Assembly (NCBI GenBank): GCA_002685275.1
Contig: NYWX01000039.1
Span: forward strand, 1-20,463
Length of the DNA: 20,463 nt
Origin: Gammaproteobacteria bacterium
GTDB taxonomy: Bacteria > Pseudomonadota > Gammaproteobacteria > Woeseiales > Woeseiaceae
Direction of reading: 5' to 3'
Made by a program: the position numbers and the translations under genes. The notes below the pieces were generated by a model, which saw only the letters and a list, made by a program, of their open reading frames with translations, was not told the DNA's origin and did not search any database. Positions 1 to 8,553 of the stretch are shown one piece after another. The first letter of the stretch is position 1, and every line of letters begins with the position of its first letter.

Positions 1-28
1 AAAAATCCGCAAACTTATCTTTTCCTCA

Positions 29-1696
29 TCAACGATTCTGTTGTCGGAATTTAGCAATAACTGAAATGGCTTCTAAAATGACCATTAAACTGGTCACTAG
101 AACAACTATATCAATAGTCACTAACAACCAATTTCCAGCGGCCCAGAATTCCATTAGTTTTATTACAGCGGCCCAGCTAGATGTAACTAAGACAAAAATC
201 ATTGGAATCAGCGTATACCTGGCTGGACGACCCATTTTGATTAACATAACTGAAATAACCAATAAAGTCATAGCAGCAAGAATCTGATTAGTTGAACCAA
301 ATAATGGCCAAATACTGAGGCCACCAGTCCCAGATGCACCTCCCGCTCCAAAGGCTAGAAGCAAGCAACAGGTTACAGCTAACAAGGTGGCAAAGATCCC
401 TTTTTTAAATAATGCGATATCATAAATATCACCCCATTCTTGGATAATATAACGTTGTAATCGAACACCTGAATCCATGGTGGTACCAGCAAATAAAGCT
501 ACCATCGTTGCCAATAAAGTAGTTGAGATACCAACTGGAATTCCCCAGCCATTAGTAATTAATTGGGCACCACCTTGAATAAAAGTACCCGCCCCAGCCG
601 AGCCATATTTATCATAAATTTCATGCCAAAGTTCTGGAGTAGCCGCCAAAGCAGCGCCACTTACCGCCACTATAGTGATTAAGGCTAATGAACCCTCCCC
701 TAATGCAGCAAAATACCCAACAAAACGAGCATCAGTTTCTTTATCTAATTGTTTAGAGCTGGTCCCTGAAGAGACGATGCCATGAAAACCAGATACTGCA
801 CCACAGTCAATGGTTACAAATAATAAAGGCATCAGCGAGGGGGCATCTTCGGTCATACTGTTATTAAAAGCTGGGGCTGAAATATCAGGCAGAGAGAGTA
901 ATACCGCTCCATAAAGTAGGAATAAACCGACAAATAATTGCATTCCATTAATGAAATCTCGAGGTTGCAACAATACCCATACTGGCAACATCGAGGCGAT
1001 GGCTGCATAGATAAATAATATTACGATCCAATTCGCATTTGCAGTCAGTCCGAAGAGTCCAGTAGGTAACTCAATCGGCATAACACTTCCCACGTAGATG
1101 GAAAAATACAAAGCCATAACACCGACCACACTCAACAGTGTTAAATTTACATTACGATGCAGTAACTGTCCGATTATAAGTGCAACTACAATGGCTGACC
1201 ATGCTGGAAATACCGCATTAGGTGTATTAACAAATGCGCCGGCAATAACCACACCAAATACGGCATTTACCATTAATAATACAAGGAAAACGACCACCAT
1301 AAAAAGGGCACGAGTTCGTTTACCAATAACATCTTCCGAAAGTGCCCCAATTGATTTTCCTTTGTGCCTAGAGCTGGCCCAAAGTGCCCCAAAATCATGA
1401 ACTCCAGCAAAAAATACAGGCCCAATCGTAACCCATAATACTGCTGGTACCCAACCCCAATAAACTGCAATCGCAGGTCCGACAATCGGCGCTGCTCCTG
1501 CGACTGATGTAAAATGATGCCCCCATAAAACGTATTTATTAGTGGGTACATAATCAACGCCATCATTGAATTCATTAGCTGGTGTAACAAAATCTGGATC
1601 TAACTGATAAATTTTAGTAGCTATGAACTTAGAATAAACAAACCAGCCAAAAGTCATCCCTGCGATACCAAGCAAAACTATCATCAATGATTGCAT
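29..1696 (-). CDS. cstA: CstA-family carbon starvation / peptide or carboxylate transporter
   Basis: This 555-residue protein is an integral inner-membrane protein made of successive hydrophobic helices. The N-terminal half carries the CstA hallmarks: a first helix, a loop with DGVDYVPTNKYVLWGHHF, then GAAPIVGPAIAVYWGW and the GVHDFGALWASSRHKGKSIG segment. Family members import peptides or pyruvate under carbon limitation. It is shorter than the roughly 700-residue enterobacterial CstA/BtsT, but falls within the range of the compact CstA forms found in many marine bacteria. The start is well supported: AAGGAG lies 7 nt upstream of the ATG (1703-1708 on the minus strand). It follows the HupE-like gene on the same strand after 111 bp with no convincing terminator between, so cotranscription is possible. 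The family call is firm. The transported substrate is not determinable. Confidence 0.93.
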   Translation of the reverse strand: MQSLMIVLLGIAGMTFGWFVYSKFIATKIYQLDPDFVTPANEFNDGVDYVPTNKYVLWGHHFTSVAGAAPIVGPAIAVYWGWVPAVLWVTIGPVFFAGVHDFGALWASSRHKGKSIGALSEDVIGKRTRALFMVVVFLVLLMVNAVFGVVIAGAFVNTPNAVFPAWSAIVVALIIGQLLHRNVNLTLLSVVGVMALYFSIYVGSVMPIELPTGLFGLTANANWIVILFIYAAIASMLPVWVLLQPRDFINGMQLFVGLFLLYGAVLLSLPDISAPAFNNSMTEDAPSLMPLLFVTIDCGAVSGFHGIVSSGTSSKQLDKETDARFVGYFAALGEGSLALITIVAVSGAALAATPELWHEIYDKYGSAGAGTFIQGGAQLITNGWGIPVGISTTLLATMVALFAGTTMDSGVRLQRYIIQEWGDIYDIALFKKGIFATLLAVTCCLLLAFGAGGASGTGGLSIWPLFGSTNQILAAMTLLVISVMLIKMGRPARYTLIPMIFVLVTSSWAAVIKLMEFWAAGNWLLVTIDIVVLVTSLMVILEAISVIAKFRQQNR

Positions 1697-1807
1697 TGTT
1701 TTCTCCTTATTTTAAATCCATTTAAGTACTATAAAGTAACAGTTATTTAGTTCGCTCTTGAGCTTACCTTGAAGTTATTTATTTATAAAGCACCACAGCG
1801 CATTATT

Positions 1808-3169
1808 TTAATTCTTGTTTTGGAAAATACTTAATCCTCTTTTACGTATCAATAGGATTAAGCTGATAATAAACAACAATCCAAACCAACCAAAATACTC
1901 ATTTGTGGTGATCTGTCCCTGAGGAAAAAGTGTAAATTGATAAGCACTCAAAACCGCATAACGATCTAACATCCAATGCCAAGCAGTGTGTGCTAGTAAT
2001 ATTGAGAAGACTAATATCCCTAATTTTTCTGAAATCACTGAATTAAAGAGATAGTTTAGTATCGGTACAGCAATAATGATCATGAGGACCTGGCCAATTT
2101 CAACACCAAGATTGAAACTTAATAAAGAAGTAATAAGATGCTGGCCTGCGAACTGAAGAGTTTCACTCAACGCAAAAGAAAATCCAAATCCATGGACTAA
2201 ACCAAAAGCAAAGGCAATTGGCCAGCGTTGTTGGAAGTTATTTCGAATCACATTCTCAAGCGCCATATAAACAATTGATACGGCAATTAGCATCTCGATC
2301 AAGGGTGGAAACCATAAGGCCTTGGGCACCATCCCAAATGCAGCAGCTACTAATGTTATTGAATGTGCACAAGTAAATGCAGTAATAGTAATTATTAAAG
2401 GGCGTAATTGTCGGCATGGCAATACCAAACAAAAAATAAATAATAGATGATCTAAACCACTAAGAATATGCTCAAACCCTGAAATAACAAACCGCAGAAA
2501 TGAGTCATACCAGGTTGGATCCAGTTCAACCAAACCAGGACTTCCTCTAAACTCATAGAGTCTTGAAGTTTCATCAGGGGTTACATAAGTTAATATGGTC
2601 GAAGTATTAAGACTTAACCCACCCAAATTCAAATCAATAGAAAAATTCGCTCCATCATTTTGAATCGGATATACAATTAATACATCTAATAATGCTTGCT
2701 CATGATGCAATAAGGAATTTTTTGCAAGCTCAGGTAATGAGAAACTTTGCATTGCGGATTGATAACTACTAAAAGAACGATCGGATGGCAAAGATATTCT
2801 TGTGTCCACAATCTTCCAATTCTCAATCTTTGTTTTTTCTTCATACAAATCGATAAAATTGGCAAGCCAAATCTCAGCAGCATCTAATGTCAATTCTGAA
2901 ATCTGATCTAACTCAAGATAGCCCGGCCCATGAACTGGAAAATTCATATCTCGCATGGCCTCTAATGGAACTCTAATAGCTAGATTTGCCACAGCGCCAT
3001 CAGCCTTGAAATATGATTGCACTACAATATCATTGGGGATCTCATGAGCCTTAAGTTGCTCTGGTGTATAAACCATACCCATAATTATTACCACCATCAA
3101 ACACTGATATATTGGTCGCAGAGAACTTCCTAATGAATGGCTTCTAATGATTTTAACTCCTGATGGCAA
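1808..3169 (-). CDS. HupE/UreJ-family membrane protein with large extracytoplasmic N-terminal domain
   Basis: The first ~40 residues contain a hydrophobic signal-like stretch ending near LKAHE. A soluble domain of about 170 residues follows. From about residue 222 there is a multi-helix membrane region with the HupE/UreJ signature: SGFEHILSGLDHLLF (H234, D240, H241), TCAHSITL (H269), a later FGLVHGFGFSFAL and FNLGVEIGQ. This matches the long 'HupE/UreJ type 2' architecture. Family members are proposed nickel/cobalt or related metal permeases, but no nickel enzyme is visible nearby, so the cargo is unknown. The start is uncertain. The listed frame opens with TTG and only a weak Shine-Dalgarno. 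Alternatives are a CTG at codon 17, preceded by AGGA, and the ATG at codon 25 (position 3097), which would still leave a usable signal peptide. It is divergent from the propeller lipoprotein gene across 116 bp. Confidence 0.85.
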   Translation of the reverse strand: MPSGVKIIRSHSLGSSLRPIYQCLMVVIIMGMVYTPEQLKAHEIPNDIVVQSYFKADGAVANLAIRVPLEAMRDMNFPVHGPGYLELDQISELTLDAAEIWLANFIDLYEEKTKIENWKIVDTRISLPSDRSFSSYQSAMQSFSLPELAKNSLLHHEQALLDVLIVYPIQNDGANFSIDLNLGGLSLNTSTILTYVTPDETSRLYEFRGSPGLVELDPTWYDSFLRFVISGFEHILSGLDHLLFIFCLVLPCRQLRPLIITITAFTCAHSITLVAAAFGMVPKALWFPPLIEMLIAVSIVYMALENVIRNNFQQRWPIAFAFGLVHGFGFSFALSETLQFAGQHLITSLLSFNLGVEIGQVLMIIIAVPILNYLFNSVISEKLGILVFSILLAHTAWHWMLDRYAVLSAYQFTLFPQGQITTNEYFGWFGLLFIISLILLIRKRGLSIFQNKN

Positions 3170-3285
3170 TTTATTTAGCTTTCACATTATACAAATATAG
3201 TTGCATAGTATAATAAGTGGCAGTAATGTTTATAGTATTAAAAAATATAGATAAATCAGACATTGGTCTCAAAAGGTAAATTATT
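3170..3285. promoter_or_regulatory. Divergent intergenic promoter region
   Basis: This 116-bp AT-rich gap separates two divergently transcribed genes and must contain both of their promoters unless they are transcribed from further away. TATAAT occurs on the plus strand at about 3209-3214, and another TATAAT reads on the minus strand near 3185-3190. Neither has a good -35 at 17 bp. The presence of promoters is inferred from gene orientation, and the exact boxes are weak. The plus-strand gene has AAAGG about 10 nt before its ATG. Confidence 0.4.
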
Positions 3286-4458
3286 ATGAAAAATTATATA
3301 CATGCTTTTATTGTTTTATTCACTGTGTTTTCAATAACAGCTTGTGACCAGCAATCTAACTCTGTACAAGCACAAGGTAAGGAAGCCCCTAGTTTTGAAG
3401 TCGATCCTTTTTGGCCAAAACCCTTGCCCAATCATTGGATATTGGGCTCAACCATCGGTTTGGCTGTGGACTCAAAAGACCATGTATTTATTATTCATAG
3501 AAGAAATAGTTTTAATGAAAGAACAGAAATTGGTGCTGCTTCTGACCCTAAGTTAGCTGATTGCTGCATCCCAGCGCCAAATGTTCTGGAATTTGATCCA
3601 GCAGGAAATCTAGTCAACTCATGGGGTGGCCCTGGAGAGGGTTATGATTGGCCAAACTCTAATCATGGCATTAGCATTGATCACAAGGATAATATATGGA
3701 TTGGAGGAAATGGTCGCGGTGATTCACATATATTAAAATTTACTCGTAATGGTCAATTTCTAGCTCAATATGGTAGTGCTGGAGCACCAGTTGATAGCCA
3801 CAGTAAAGAGAATTTTGGGCGTGTCGCTGAAGTGGCTTTCGATGCCGCTGCTAACGAGGCATTTGTAGCAGATGGTTATACTAATAAACGAATTGCAGTA
3901 TTAGATGCAGATACTGGAGTCTTAAAAAGATATTGGGGCGCATATGGAAATGCACCGGATGATGCTAATCTTGGTCCATTCAAAGTTGGTGAAGAGCCAG
4001 CTCAACAATTCCGTAATCCAGTGCATTGCGCTGAGCCATCCATGGATGGCTTGGTTTATGTATGCGATCGAGTGAACAACCGCCTGCAGGTATTTAATAG
4101 TGATGGCACGTATGTTCAGGAATTATTTGTCAAGCCTAATAGTTTGGGGGATGGCTCAGTCTGGGACATCTCTTTTTCTAGTGATGTTGACCAACGATTC
4201 ATCTATCTCGCAGATGGCACTAACAGAAAGATTTTTATAATTGAGCGTGCGAGCATGGAGATCTTAACTAACTTCGGTGATGGTGGCAGGAATCCAGGCC
4301 AATTTTTTGCGGTACATAATATCGCCACTGACTCAAAAGGAAATATTTATACTACCGAAACCTATGAAGGTAAGAGAGTCCAAAAATTCACCTACATGGG
4401 AATGAAACCGGTTACCGTGATGGATCAAGGGACACCATGGCCTGCTGATAAAAGGTAA
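3286..4458 (+). CDS. Exported NHL-type beta-propeller lipoprotein (PAL-lyase-like fold)
   Basis: The 390-residue product begins with a lipoprotein signal: a short basic start, a hydrophobic run, and the lipobox ITAC with the lipidated cysteine at residue 20. The mature part is a run of NHL-like blades with recurring patterns such as GLAVDSKDHVFII, GISIDHKDNIWIGG, DSHILKFTRNGQFLAQYG, CDRVNNRLQVFNSDG and IATDSKGNIYTTE. This resembles bacterial proteins annotated as peptidyl-alpha-hydroxyglycine alpha-amidating lyase family or six-bladed propellers. Enzyme activity is not established. Cysteines C93-C94, C248 and C260 could form disulfides in the periplasm. The gene ends 105 bp before the molybdenum hydroxylase operon on the same strand, so a role in the same periplasmic pathway (binding or processing substrate) is possible but only inferred from location. 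Confidence 0.85.
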   Translation: MKNYIHAFIVLFTVFSITACDQQSNSVQAQGKEAPSFEVDPFWPKPLPNHWILGSTIGLAVDSKDHVFIIHRRNSFNERTEIGAASDPKLADCCIPAPNVLEFDPAGNLVNSWGGPGEGYDWPNSNHGISIDHKDNIWIGGNGRGDSHILKFTRNGQFLAQYGSAGAPVDSHSKENFGRVAEVAFDAAANEAFVADGYTNKRIAVLDADTGVLKRYWGAYGNAPDDANLGPFKVGEEPAQQFRNPVHCAEPSMDGLVYVCDRVNNRLQVFNSDGTYVQELFVKPNSLGDGSVWDISFSSDVDQRFIYLADGTNRKIFIIERASMEILTNFGDGGRNPGQFFAVHNIATDSKGNIYTTETYEGKRVQKFTYMGMKPVTVMDQGTPWPADKR

Positions 4459-4474
4459 TCTTCAACGATAAAAT

Positions 4475-4502
4475 TTGTAAATATTTGTACATGGCATATA
4501 AA
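4475..4502 (+). promoter_or_regulatory. Candidate sigma70 promoter for the molybdenum hydroxylase operon
   Basis: TTGTAA (4475-4480), a 16-bp spacer, then TATAAA (4497-4502), roughly 60 nt upstream of the GTG start of the 2Fe-2S subunit. This is the best pair of boxes in the 105-bp gap after the propeller gene. No operator is evident. In AT-rich DNA such matches arise by chance, so confidence is modest. Confidence 0.4.
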
Positions 4503-4563
4503 AGCCATTAAAAAAATACTAGAATCGCTTATAGTAAAAGATTCAAGAGGGGGTCTAATTTAA

Positions 4564-5151
4564 GTGGATGTGAATTTAACAAGAAGACGTTTCATAAAAG
4601 CAGTAATTGCATCTAGTGCGGTTGCAACTCAAGCCGGCCGTCAACTCAATGCTCAAAATATAAATGCAAAAGGCTCAGTGGAACGTTTAATCGCAATAGA
4701 TATTAATGGTAAAACACGTCGGGTGGATGTACTCCCTCAAGAAACACTGGCAAATACACTTAGATATAAATTGGGCTTAACTGGTACTAAAATTGGTTGC
4801 AACAGAGGTGAATGCGGTGCCTGCACTGTCTTGATTGATGGAGTTCCTAACTATTCTTGCTCAACACTTTCTCACAGTGTGAGGAAGCGACAGGTACAAT
4901 CCATTGAAGGGGTAGCTCAAAATGATGGAACCCTGCATCCAGTTCAAAAAGCCTTCATTGAAGAACTTAGCCCACAATGTGGTTTTTGCACGCCAGGACA
5001 AGTCATGACGGCTGTTGCTTTGCTGAATGAAAATCCCAAACCGAGCCGTGAGGAGGCAAGGCAAGCACTTTCTGGAAATATCTGCCGGTGTGGAGCCTAT
5101 GATCATTACTTGAATGGAGTAATGCGAGCCTCAGGACAAAGTGATGAATAA
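4564..5151 (+). CDS. Tat-exported 2Fe-2S subunit of xanthine dehydrogenase-family oxidoreductase
   Basis: This 195-residue small subunit belongs to the molybdenum hydroxylase family. The N terminus has a twin-arginine motif, TRRRFIK (residues 6-12), followed by a weakly hydrophobic stretch, so it should be folded in the cytoplasm and exported by Tat. The plant-type ferredoxin domain has cluster ligands C79, C84, C87 and C99 (IGCNRGECGACTV...YSC). The C-terminal helical domain has the second cluster at C139, C142, C174 and C176 (QCGFCTPGQ, NICRCGAYD). All eight cysteines are present. The start is GTG, supported by AGAGGGGG about 10 nt upstream and by the signal peptide. The 3' end overlaps the next gene, implying coupled translation. 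The layout resembles PaoA of the E. coli periplasmic aldehyde oxidoreductase PaoABC. The two larger subunits lack signals and probably travel with this one. Confidence 0.93.
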   Translation: MDVNLTRRRFIKAVIASSAVATQAGRQLNAQNINAKGSVERLIAIDINGKTRRVDVLPQETLANTLRYKLGLTGTKIGCNRGECGACTVLIDGVPNYSCSTLSHSVRKRQVQSIEGVAQNDGTLHPVQKAFIEELSPQCGFCTPGQVMTAVALLNENPKPSREEARQALSGNICRCGAYDHYLNGVMRASGQSDE

Positions 5152-7552
5152 TTATAAACATATTGGAAAAGACTTTGTGCCACCAGATATTTTTGGCAAA
5201 GTCACCGGGAAGGCAAAATATGCAGAGGATTTTCATCGTGAAGGTATGGTCTTTGCCCGAATGTATACTAGTCCAGTTGCACATGGGCGTGTTACCAATA
5301 TTGATACCTCGGCTATTGACAATATGGAAGGTGTAATTGGGGTACTTACTGCGGATGATGTGCCTTCAGTAGAAGCACCTAATGCGGCTATTCTGACCAA
5401 TAATCCTGCATTCATTGGAGATCCTATCCTGGCAGTGGCAGCGACACATGAGCAAATAGCTGAAGATGCCTTAAATAAAATTAAAGTCCAAATAGAAACA
5501 CTACCATTTGCAGTAGATCCTTTAGATAGCTTATTAGAAGGAGGCCCAGACGCAAGAGAAGAAGGTAATGTCTTCGCTCGATCCAGAGAAGGCTCTGGGT
5601 TTAAACGAATAAAATGGACAAAAAAACAAATTAATGAATTTAGAGCTGGGAAAGAACCTACTGGTGAACATGCTTCTGAATGGATATATGGTGAACCAGA
5701 GAAGGCTTTTAATGAAGCTGCTCTAATTATAGAGCAACCATTTGTTACTACTGGTTATGCGCACATGAGTATGGAACCAAGAACAGCGATGGCTTATTGG
5801 GAAAATGGTACCTGTTATGTATATGGATCTGCTCAGAGTCAGAGTTTTTGGTTACCTGGGCTGGCCAGGTTATTAGGCGTCGAACAAGATAAAGTAGTAT
5901 TAATCAGTGAAAATACAGGGGGTGGCTTTGGCTCAAAAATAGGGGCCTATCCAGCAGCTGCTCTACCTGGTTATTTCTCGAAAAAACTTGGACGCCCAGT
6001 CCAACTAAGAATCACTCGAGAGCAAGAATATTATATTGGTTCAGCCAGAGTAGGTTTTCAAGGCTGGATAAAGTTAGGTTTTGCAAAAAATGGTAGAATG
6101 ACTGCTGGTGATGTCTATATCATCGAAGACATTGGCCCAAATGCTACCGGTGGAGATGGGTCCTCCGCAGCAGACGCAGTCTCATTATTGTATGATCCTG
6201 AATCAATGCGTTTCAGAGGATTGCCCGTTTTAACTAATACCACACCAAGAGGGGCACAAAGAGGACCAGGTCAAAATCAAATCGCCGCGGTCATGGCTCC
6301 TTTAATGGATCAAGCCGCTAAATCATTACAGATAGATCGATTAGAAATTAGAAAGATTAATGCTGTAAATAGCGATACAACTGTATACAAGGATCAGCGA
6401 CCTGTTACCAGTGCATATATGAAGGAAGCCCTTGATAAAGGTGCCGATTTATTCGAATGGCAAAAGAAGTACTCTAAAAAAAGTAATACAACGTCAAAGG
6501 TTCGCGGATTGGGAATTGGTCAAGGTTACCATTCAGCAGGCACGAAAGGTTTTGATGGCTTGCTCAGAATAGCCTCAGATGGAAAAGTGCATCTCCACTC
6601 TGGAGTGGGAAATTTAGGTACCTACTCTTATGCTTCAACCACCAGAGCAGCGGCAGAGGTATTGAAATGTGATTGGGAAGATTGTGTTATTCATAATGGA
6701 AGAACAGATAATAATCTGCCTTGGAGCTCCTATCAGGCTGGCAGTGTCTCAATTTATACCCAAACCAGAAGTAATTATGTAGCCGCGCTTGATGCTGTCA
6801 GAAAAATGAAAAATATCGCAGCAAAAATACATGGTGGGAACGTTGATGATTATGAAATAGACGGTCAAAATGTTCGCCATAAAATGACTAATAAAAGTTC
6901 TACTTATGGGGAGATTGCCCAGTTAGCTATTGAACTTGGTGGAGAATTTTCGGGGATAGAATATCCGGAAGATATTCATGACATAACTAAACGATCGGTG
7001 CAAAATATTGCCGGAACAGGCTTAATCGGTGTGGCAAAGGATAAGCTACCACAAAAAGGAGTTATTCCAGGCCTTGCCGCAGCCTTTGTAGAAATTGAAT
7101 TAGACTTAGAAACAGGTAAATATGAGATACTTGACTATGTTGGTATCGCTGAATGTGGCACTGTTGTTCATCCTCAAGGACTAGCTCAACAAATGAAAGG
7201 TGGTGCTGTTTGGGGCATGGGTATGGCAGGGCTAGAACGTCACGTATTTGATCCACAAAATGGTTTACCCGCAAATATAGGTTACCATCAGTGTAAAATT
7301 CCTAGTTATCTAGATGTACCTTCCGTCACAAAAAGTGACGCTGTTGATCTTCCAGACCCACAAAATCCATTTGGTGCCAGAGGAATCGGTGAGCCAGCGA
7401 TGGGATGTGCTGTCGCCGCTCTTACGTCCGCTATAACAGACGCATTAGACGGTTACAATTTTGGTAGAACGCCAATTAGCAAAGATATGATTCTCAATTA
7501 TGTAACTGGGAATAATCAATCCTTTAAACCTTTACAAACAAATAATTTCTGA
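5144..7552 (+). CDS. Molybdopterin-binding catalytic subunit, xanthine dehydrogenase family
   Basis: This 802-residue catalytic subunit binds the molybdenum cofactor. An N-terminal aldehyde oxidase/xanthine dehydrogenase a/b-hammerhead domain begins with FGKVTGKAKYAEDF, and the cofactor-binding domains follow. Visible motifs are TGGGFGSK (GGFG about 260-263), PRGAQRGPGQNQ (from about 368) and, near the C terminus, GARGIGEPAMG. The Glu at about 750 in that last motif is the expected catalytic base. The CO dehydrogenase motif AYxCSFR is absent. A charged segment around residues 140-180 (FKRIKWTKKQINEFRAG) looks like an insertion between the hammerhead and catalytic domains. I chose ATG 5144 over the in-frame GTG at 5141 because AGGA at 5133-5136 is better spaced. 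The start overlaps the 2Fe-2S gene by 8 nt. There is no signal peptide of its own. The substrate is probably an aldehyde or N-heterocycle, but this is not readable from sequence. Confidence 0.93.
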   Translation: MNNYKHIGKDFVPPDIFGKVTGKAKYAEDFHREGMVFARMYTSPVAHGRVTNIDTSAIDNMEGVIGVLTADDVPSVEAPNAAILTNNPAFIGDPILAVAATHEQIAEDALNKIKVQIETLPFAVDPLDSLLEGGPDAREEGNVFARSREGSGFKRIKWTKKQINEFRAGKEPTGEHASEWIYGEPEKAFNEAALIIEQPFVTTGYAHMSMEPRTAMAYWENGTCYVYGSAQSQSFWLPGLARLLGVEQDKVVLISENTGGGFGSKIGAYPAAALPGYFSKKLGRPVQLRITREQEYYIGSARVGFQGWIKLGFAKNGRMTAGDVYIIEDIGPNATGGDGSSAADAVSLLYDPESMRFRGLPVLTNTTPRGAQRGPGQNQIAAVMAPLMDQAAKSLQIDRLEIRKINAVNSDTTVYKDQRPVTSAYMKEALDKGADLFEWQKKYSKKSNTTSKVRGLGIGQGYHSAGTKGFDGLLRIASDGKVHLHSGVGNLGTYSYASTTRAAAEVLKCDWEDCVIHNGRTDNNLPWSSYQAGSVSIYTQTRSNYVAALDAVRKMKNIAAKIHGGNVDDYEIDGQNVRHKMTNKSSTYGEIAQLAIELGGEFSGIEYPEDIHDITKRSVQNIAGTGLIGVAKDKLPQKGVIPGLAAAFVEIELDLETGKYEILDYVGIAECGTVVHPQGLAQQMKGGAVWGMGMAGLERHVFDPQNGLPANIGYHQCKIPSYLDVPSVTKSDAVDLPDPQNPFGARGIGEPAMGCAVAALTSAITDALDGYNFGRTPISKDMILNYVTGNNQSFKPLQTNNF

Positions 7553-7559
7553 GATTAAT

Positions 7560-8549
7560 ATGCCTTCATATGACGTAATGCCAGAAGTCCAGTTATATCA
7601 GCCTAAAGATGCTGAAGATGCCCTCAATTTAGCAGATAAATATCGAAAACAAGGTTGGTTGCTCGGGGGTGGTCAAGATACTTATGGCTGGCTAAAAGAT
7701 CGAGCAAAGAACCCATCAGCACTTATTGACCTAAATGATATTGATGCCTTCAAAGGAATCAAATCAAACTCCACAGGAATTGAAATTGGAGCTCTTACTA
7801 CTCTAAGAGACATCATTAAAAGCTCTGTTATTAATGAAAATTATGAGGTGCTTGCAAAAGCAGCTGCTCGAGTTGCTAGTCCACAAATACGTAATGTAGG
7901 AACCCTTGGGGGCAACCTTATTCAAGATACACGCTGCTGGTATTATCGTCGTGGACTCGCATGTTATAGGGCTGGAGGTAATTTATGTTATGCAGATAGT
8001 CCTGAAGGGATGAACAGAGAGCATGCACTATTCAATGCAAGTCGATGTGTTGCTGTGTCTCCATCCGATACAGCAACCGCTCTAGTGGCACTTGAAGCAA
8101 CCATGGTAATTAATAATGTTGATGGTGAGCATGAAATGGCTGCCGAAGATTTTTTTGTTGGTCCTGATACGCATATCACTAGAATGACAGCACTTGAACC
8201 TGGAGAAATTTTAACCAGTATTAAAATTCCAAATAAATGGGCTAACTCTGAATATTACTTTGAAAAAATAGCAGATCGTGATGTCTGGGATTTTGCACTC
8301 GTGAGCCTTGCAATGGTTGTAAAAAAGTCAAAAAATAGCATCCAAGAAACTCGGATGGTTTGTGGTGGTGTTGCCTGTACTCCTTATCGGCTTAATAATG
8401 TGGAAGATTATATAGCCGGTAATGAATTGTCTGAGGAAGTCATCAATGGAGCAGCGAAACTTGCTGCAAAAGGAGCTAGAACACTTAATTACAATCACTT
8501 TAAAATTCCTTTGATGGAAAATTTAGTCAAACGAGCATTACGGAGTTAA
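7560..8549 (+). CDS. FAD-binding subunit with extra four-cysteine (probable 4Fe-4S) insert
   Basis: This 329-residue medium subunit of the molybdenum hydroxylase follows the catalytic gene after 7 nt. The N-terminal FAD-binding (PCMH-type) region shows WLLGGGQD (33-40) and QIRNVGTLGGNLIQDTR (109-125), and a CO dehydrogenase-flavoprotein-type C-terminal domain follows. Inserted after GGNL is a cysteine-rich loop with C126, C135, C143 and C163. The loop lies where 4-hydroxybenzoyl-CoA reductase beta subunit and PaoB carry a loop binding an additional 4Fe-4S cluster. Ordinary xanthine dehydrogenase FAD domains lack it. Cluster binding is inferred from the family, not proven here. The product probably transfers electrons between the 2Fe-2S subunit and the final acceptor, likely the cytochrome b encoded next. 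Gene order is 2Fe-2S, Mo, FAD, whereas paoABC is 2Fe-2S, FAD, Mo. Confidence 0.92.
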   Translation: MPSYDVMPEVQLYQPKDAEDALNLADKYRKQGWLLGGGQDTYGWLKDRAKNPSALIDLNDIDAFKGIKSNSTGIEIGALTTLRDIIKSSVINENYEVLAKAAARVASPQIRNVGTLGGNLIQDTRCWYYRRGLACYRAGGNLCYADSPEGMNREHALFNASRCVAVSPSDTATALVALEATMVINNVDGEHEMAAEDFFVGPDTHITRMTALEPGEILTSIKIPNKWANSEYYFEKIADRDVWDFALVSLAMVVKKSKNSIQETRMVCGGVACTPYRLNNVEDYIAGNELSEEVINGAAKLAAKGARTLNYNHFKIPLMENLVKRALRS

Positions 8550-8553
8550 TTAT

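Noticed and set aside
1098..1400. 100-residue plus-strand open frame antisense to the CstA gene
   Set aside because: It lies wholly inside the well-supported transporter gene on the opposite strand, and its low-complexity Thr/Asn-rich translation looks like a shadow frame.
4491..4508. Hairpin ATGGC-n8-GCCAT after the propeller gene, possible terminator
   Set aside because: The stem is only 5 bp with an 8-nt loop, and it is followed by A's, not T's. It also overlaps the best promoter candidate of the next operon.
5144..7552. Aerobic CO dehydrogenase large subunit (CoxL)
   Set aside because: The diagnostic AYxCSFR active-site motif of form I CoxL is absent, and the small subunit carries a Tat signal, unlike cytoplasmic-face CO dehydrogenase.
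4564..8549. True 4-hydroxybenzoyl-CoA reductase, suggested by the four-cysteine FAD subunit
   Set aside because: A CoA-thioester enzyme should be cytoplasmic, but the 2Fe-2S subunit has a twin-arginine signal. No benzoyl-CoA pathway genes are present. The periplasmic PaoABC-like type fits better.
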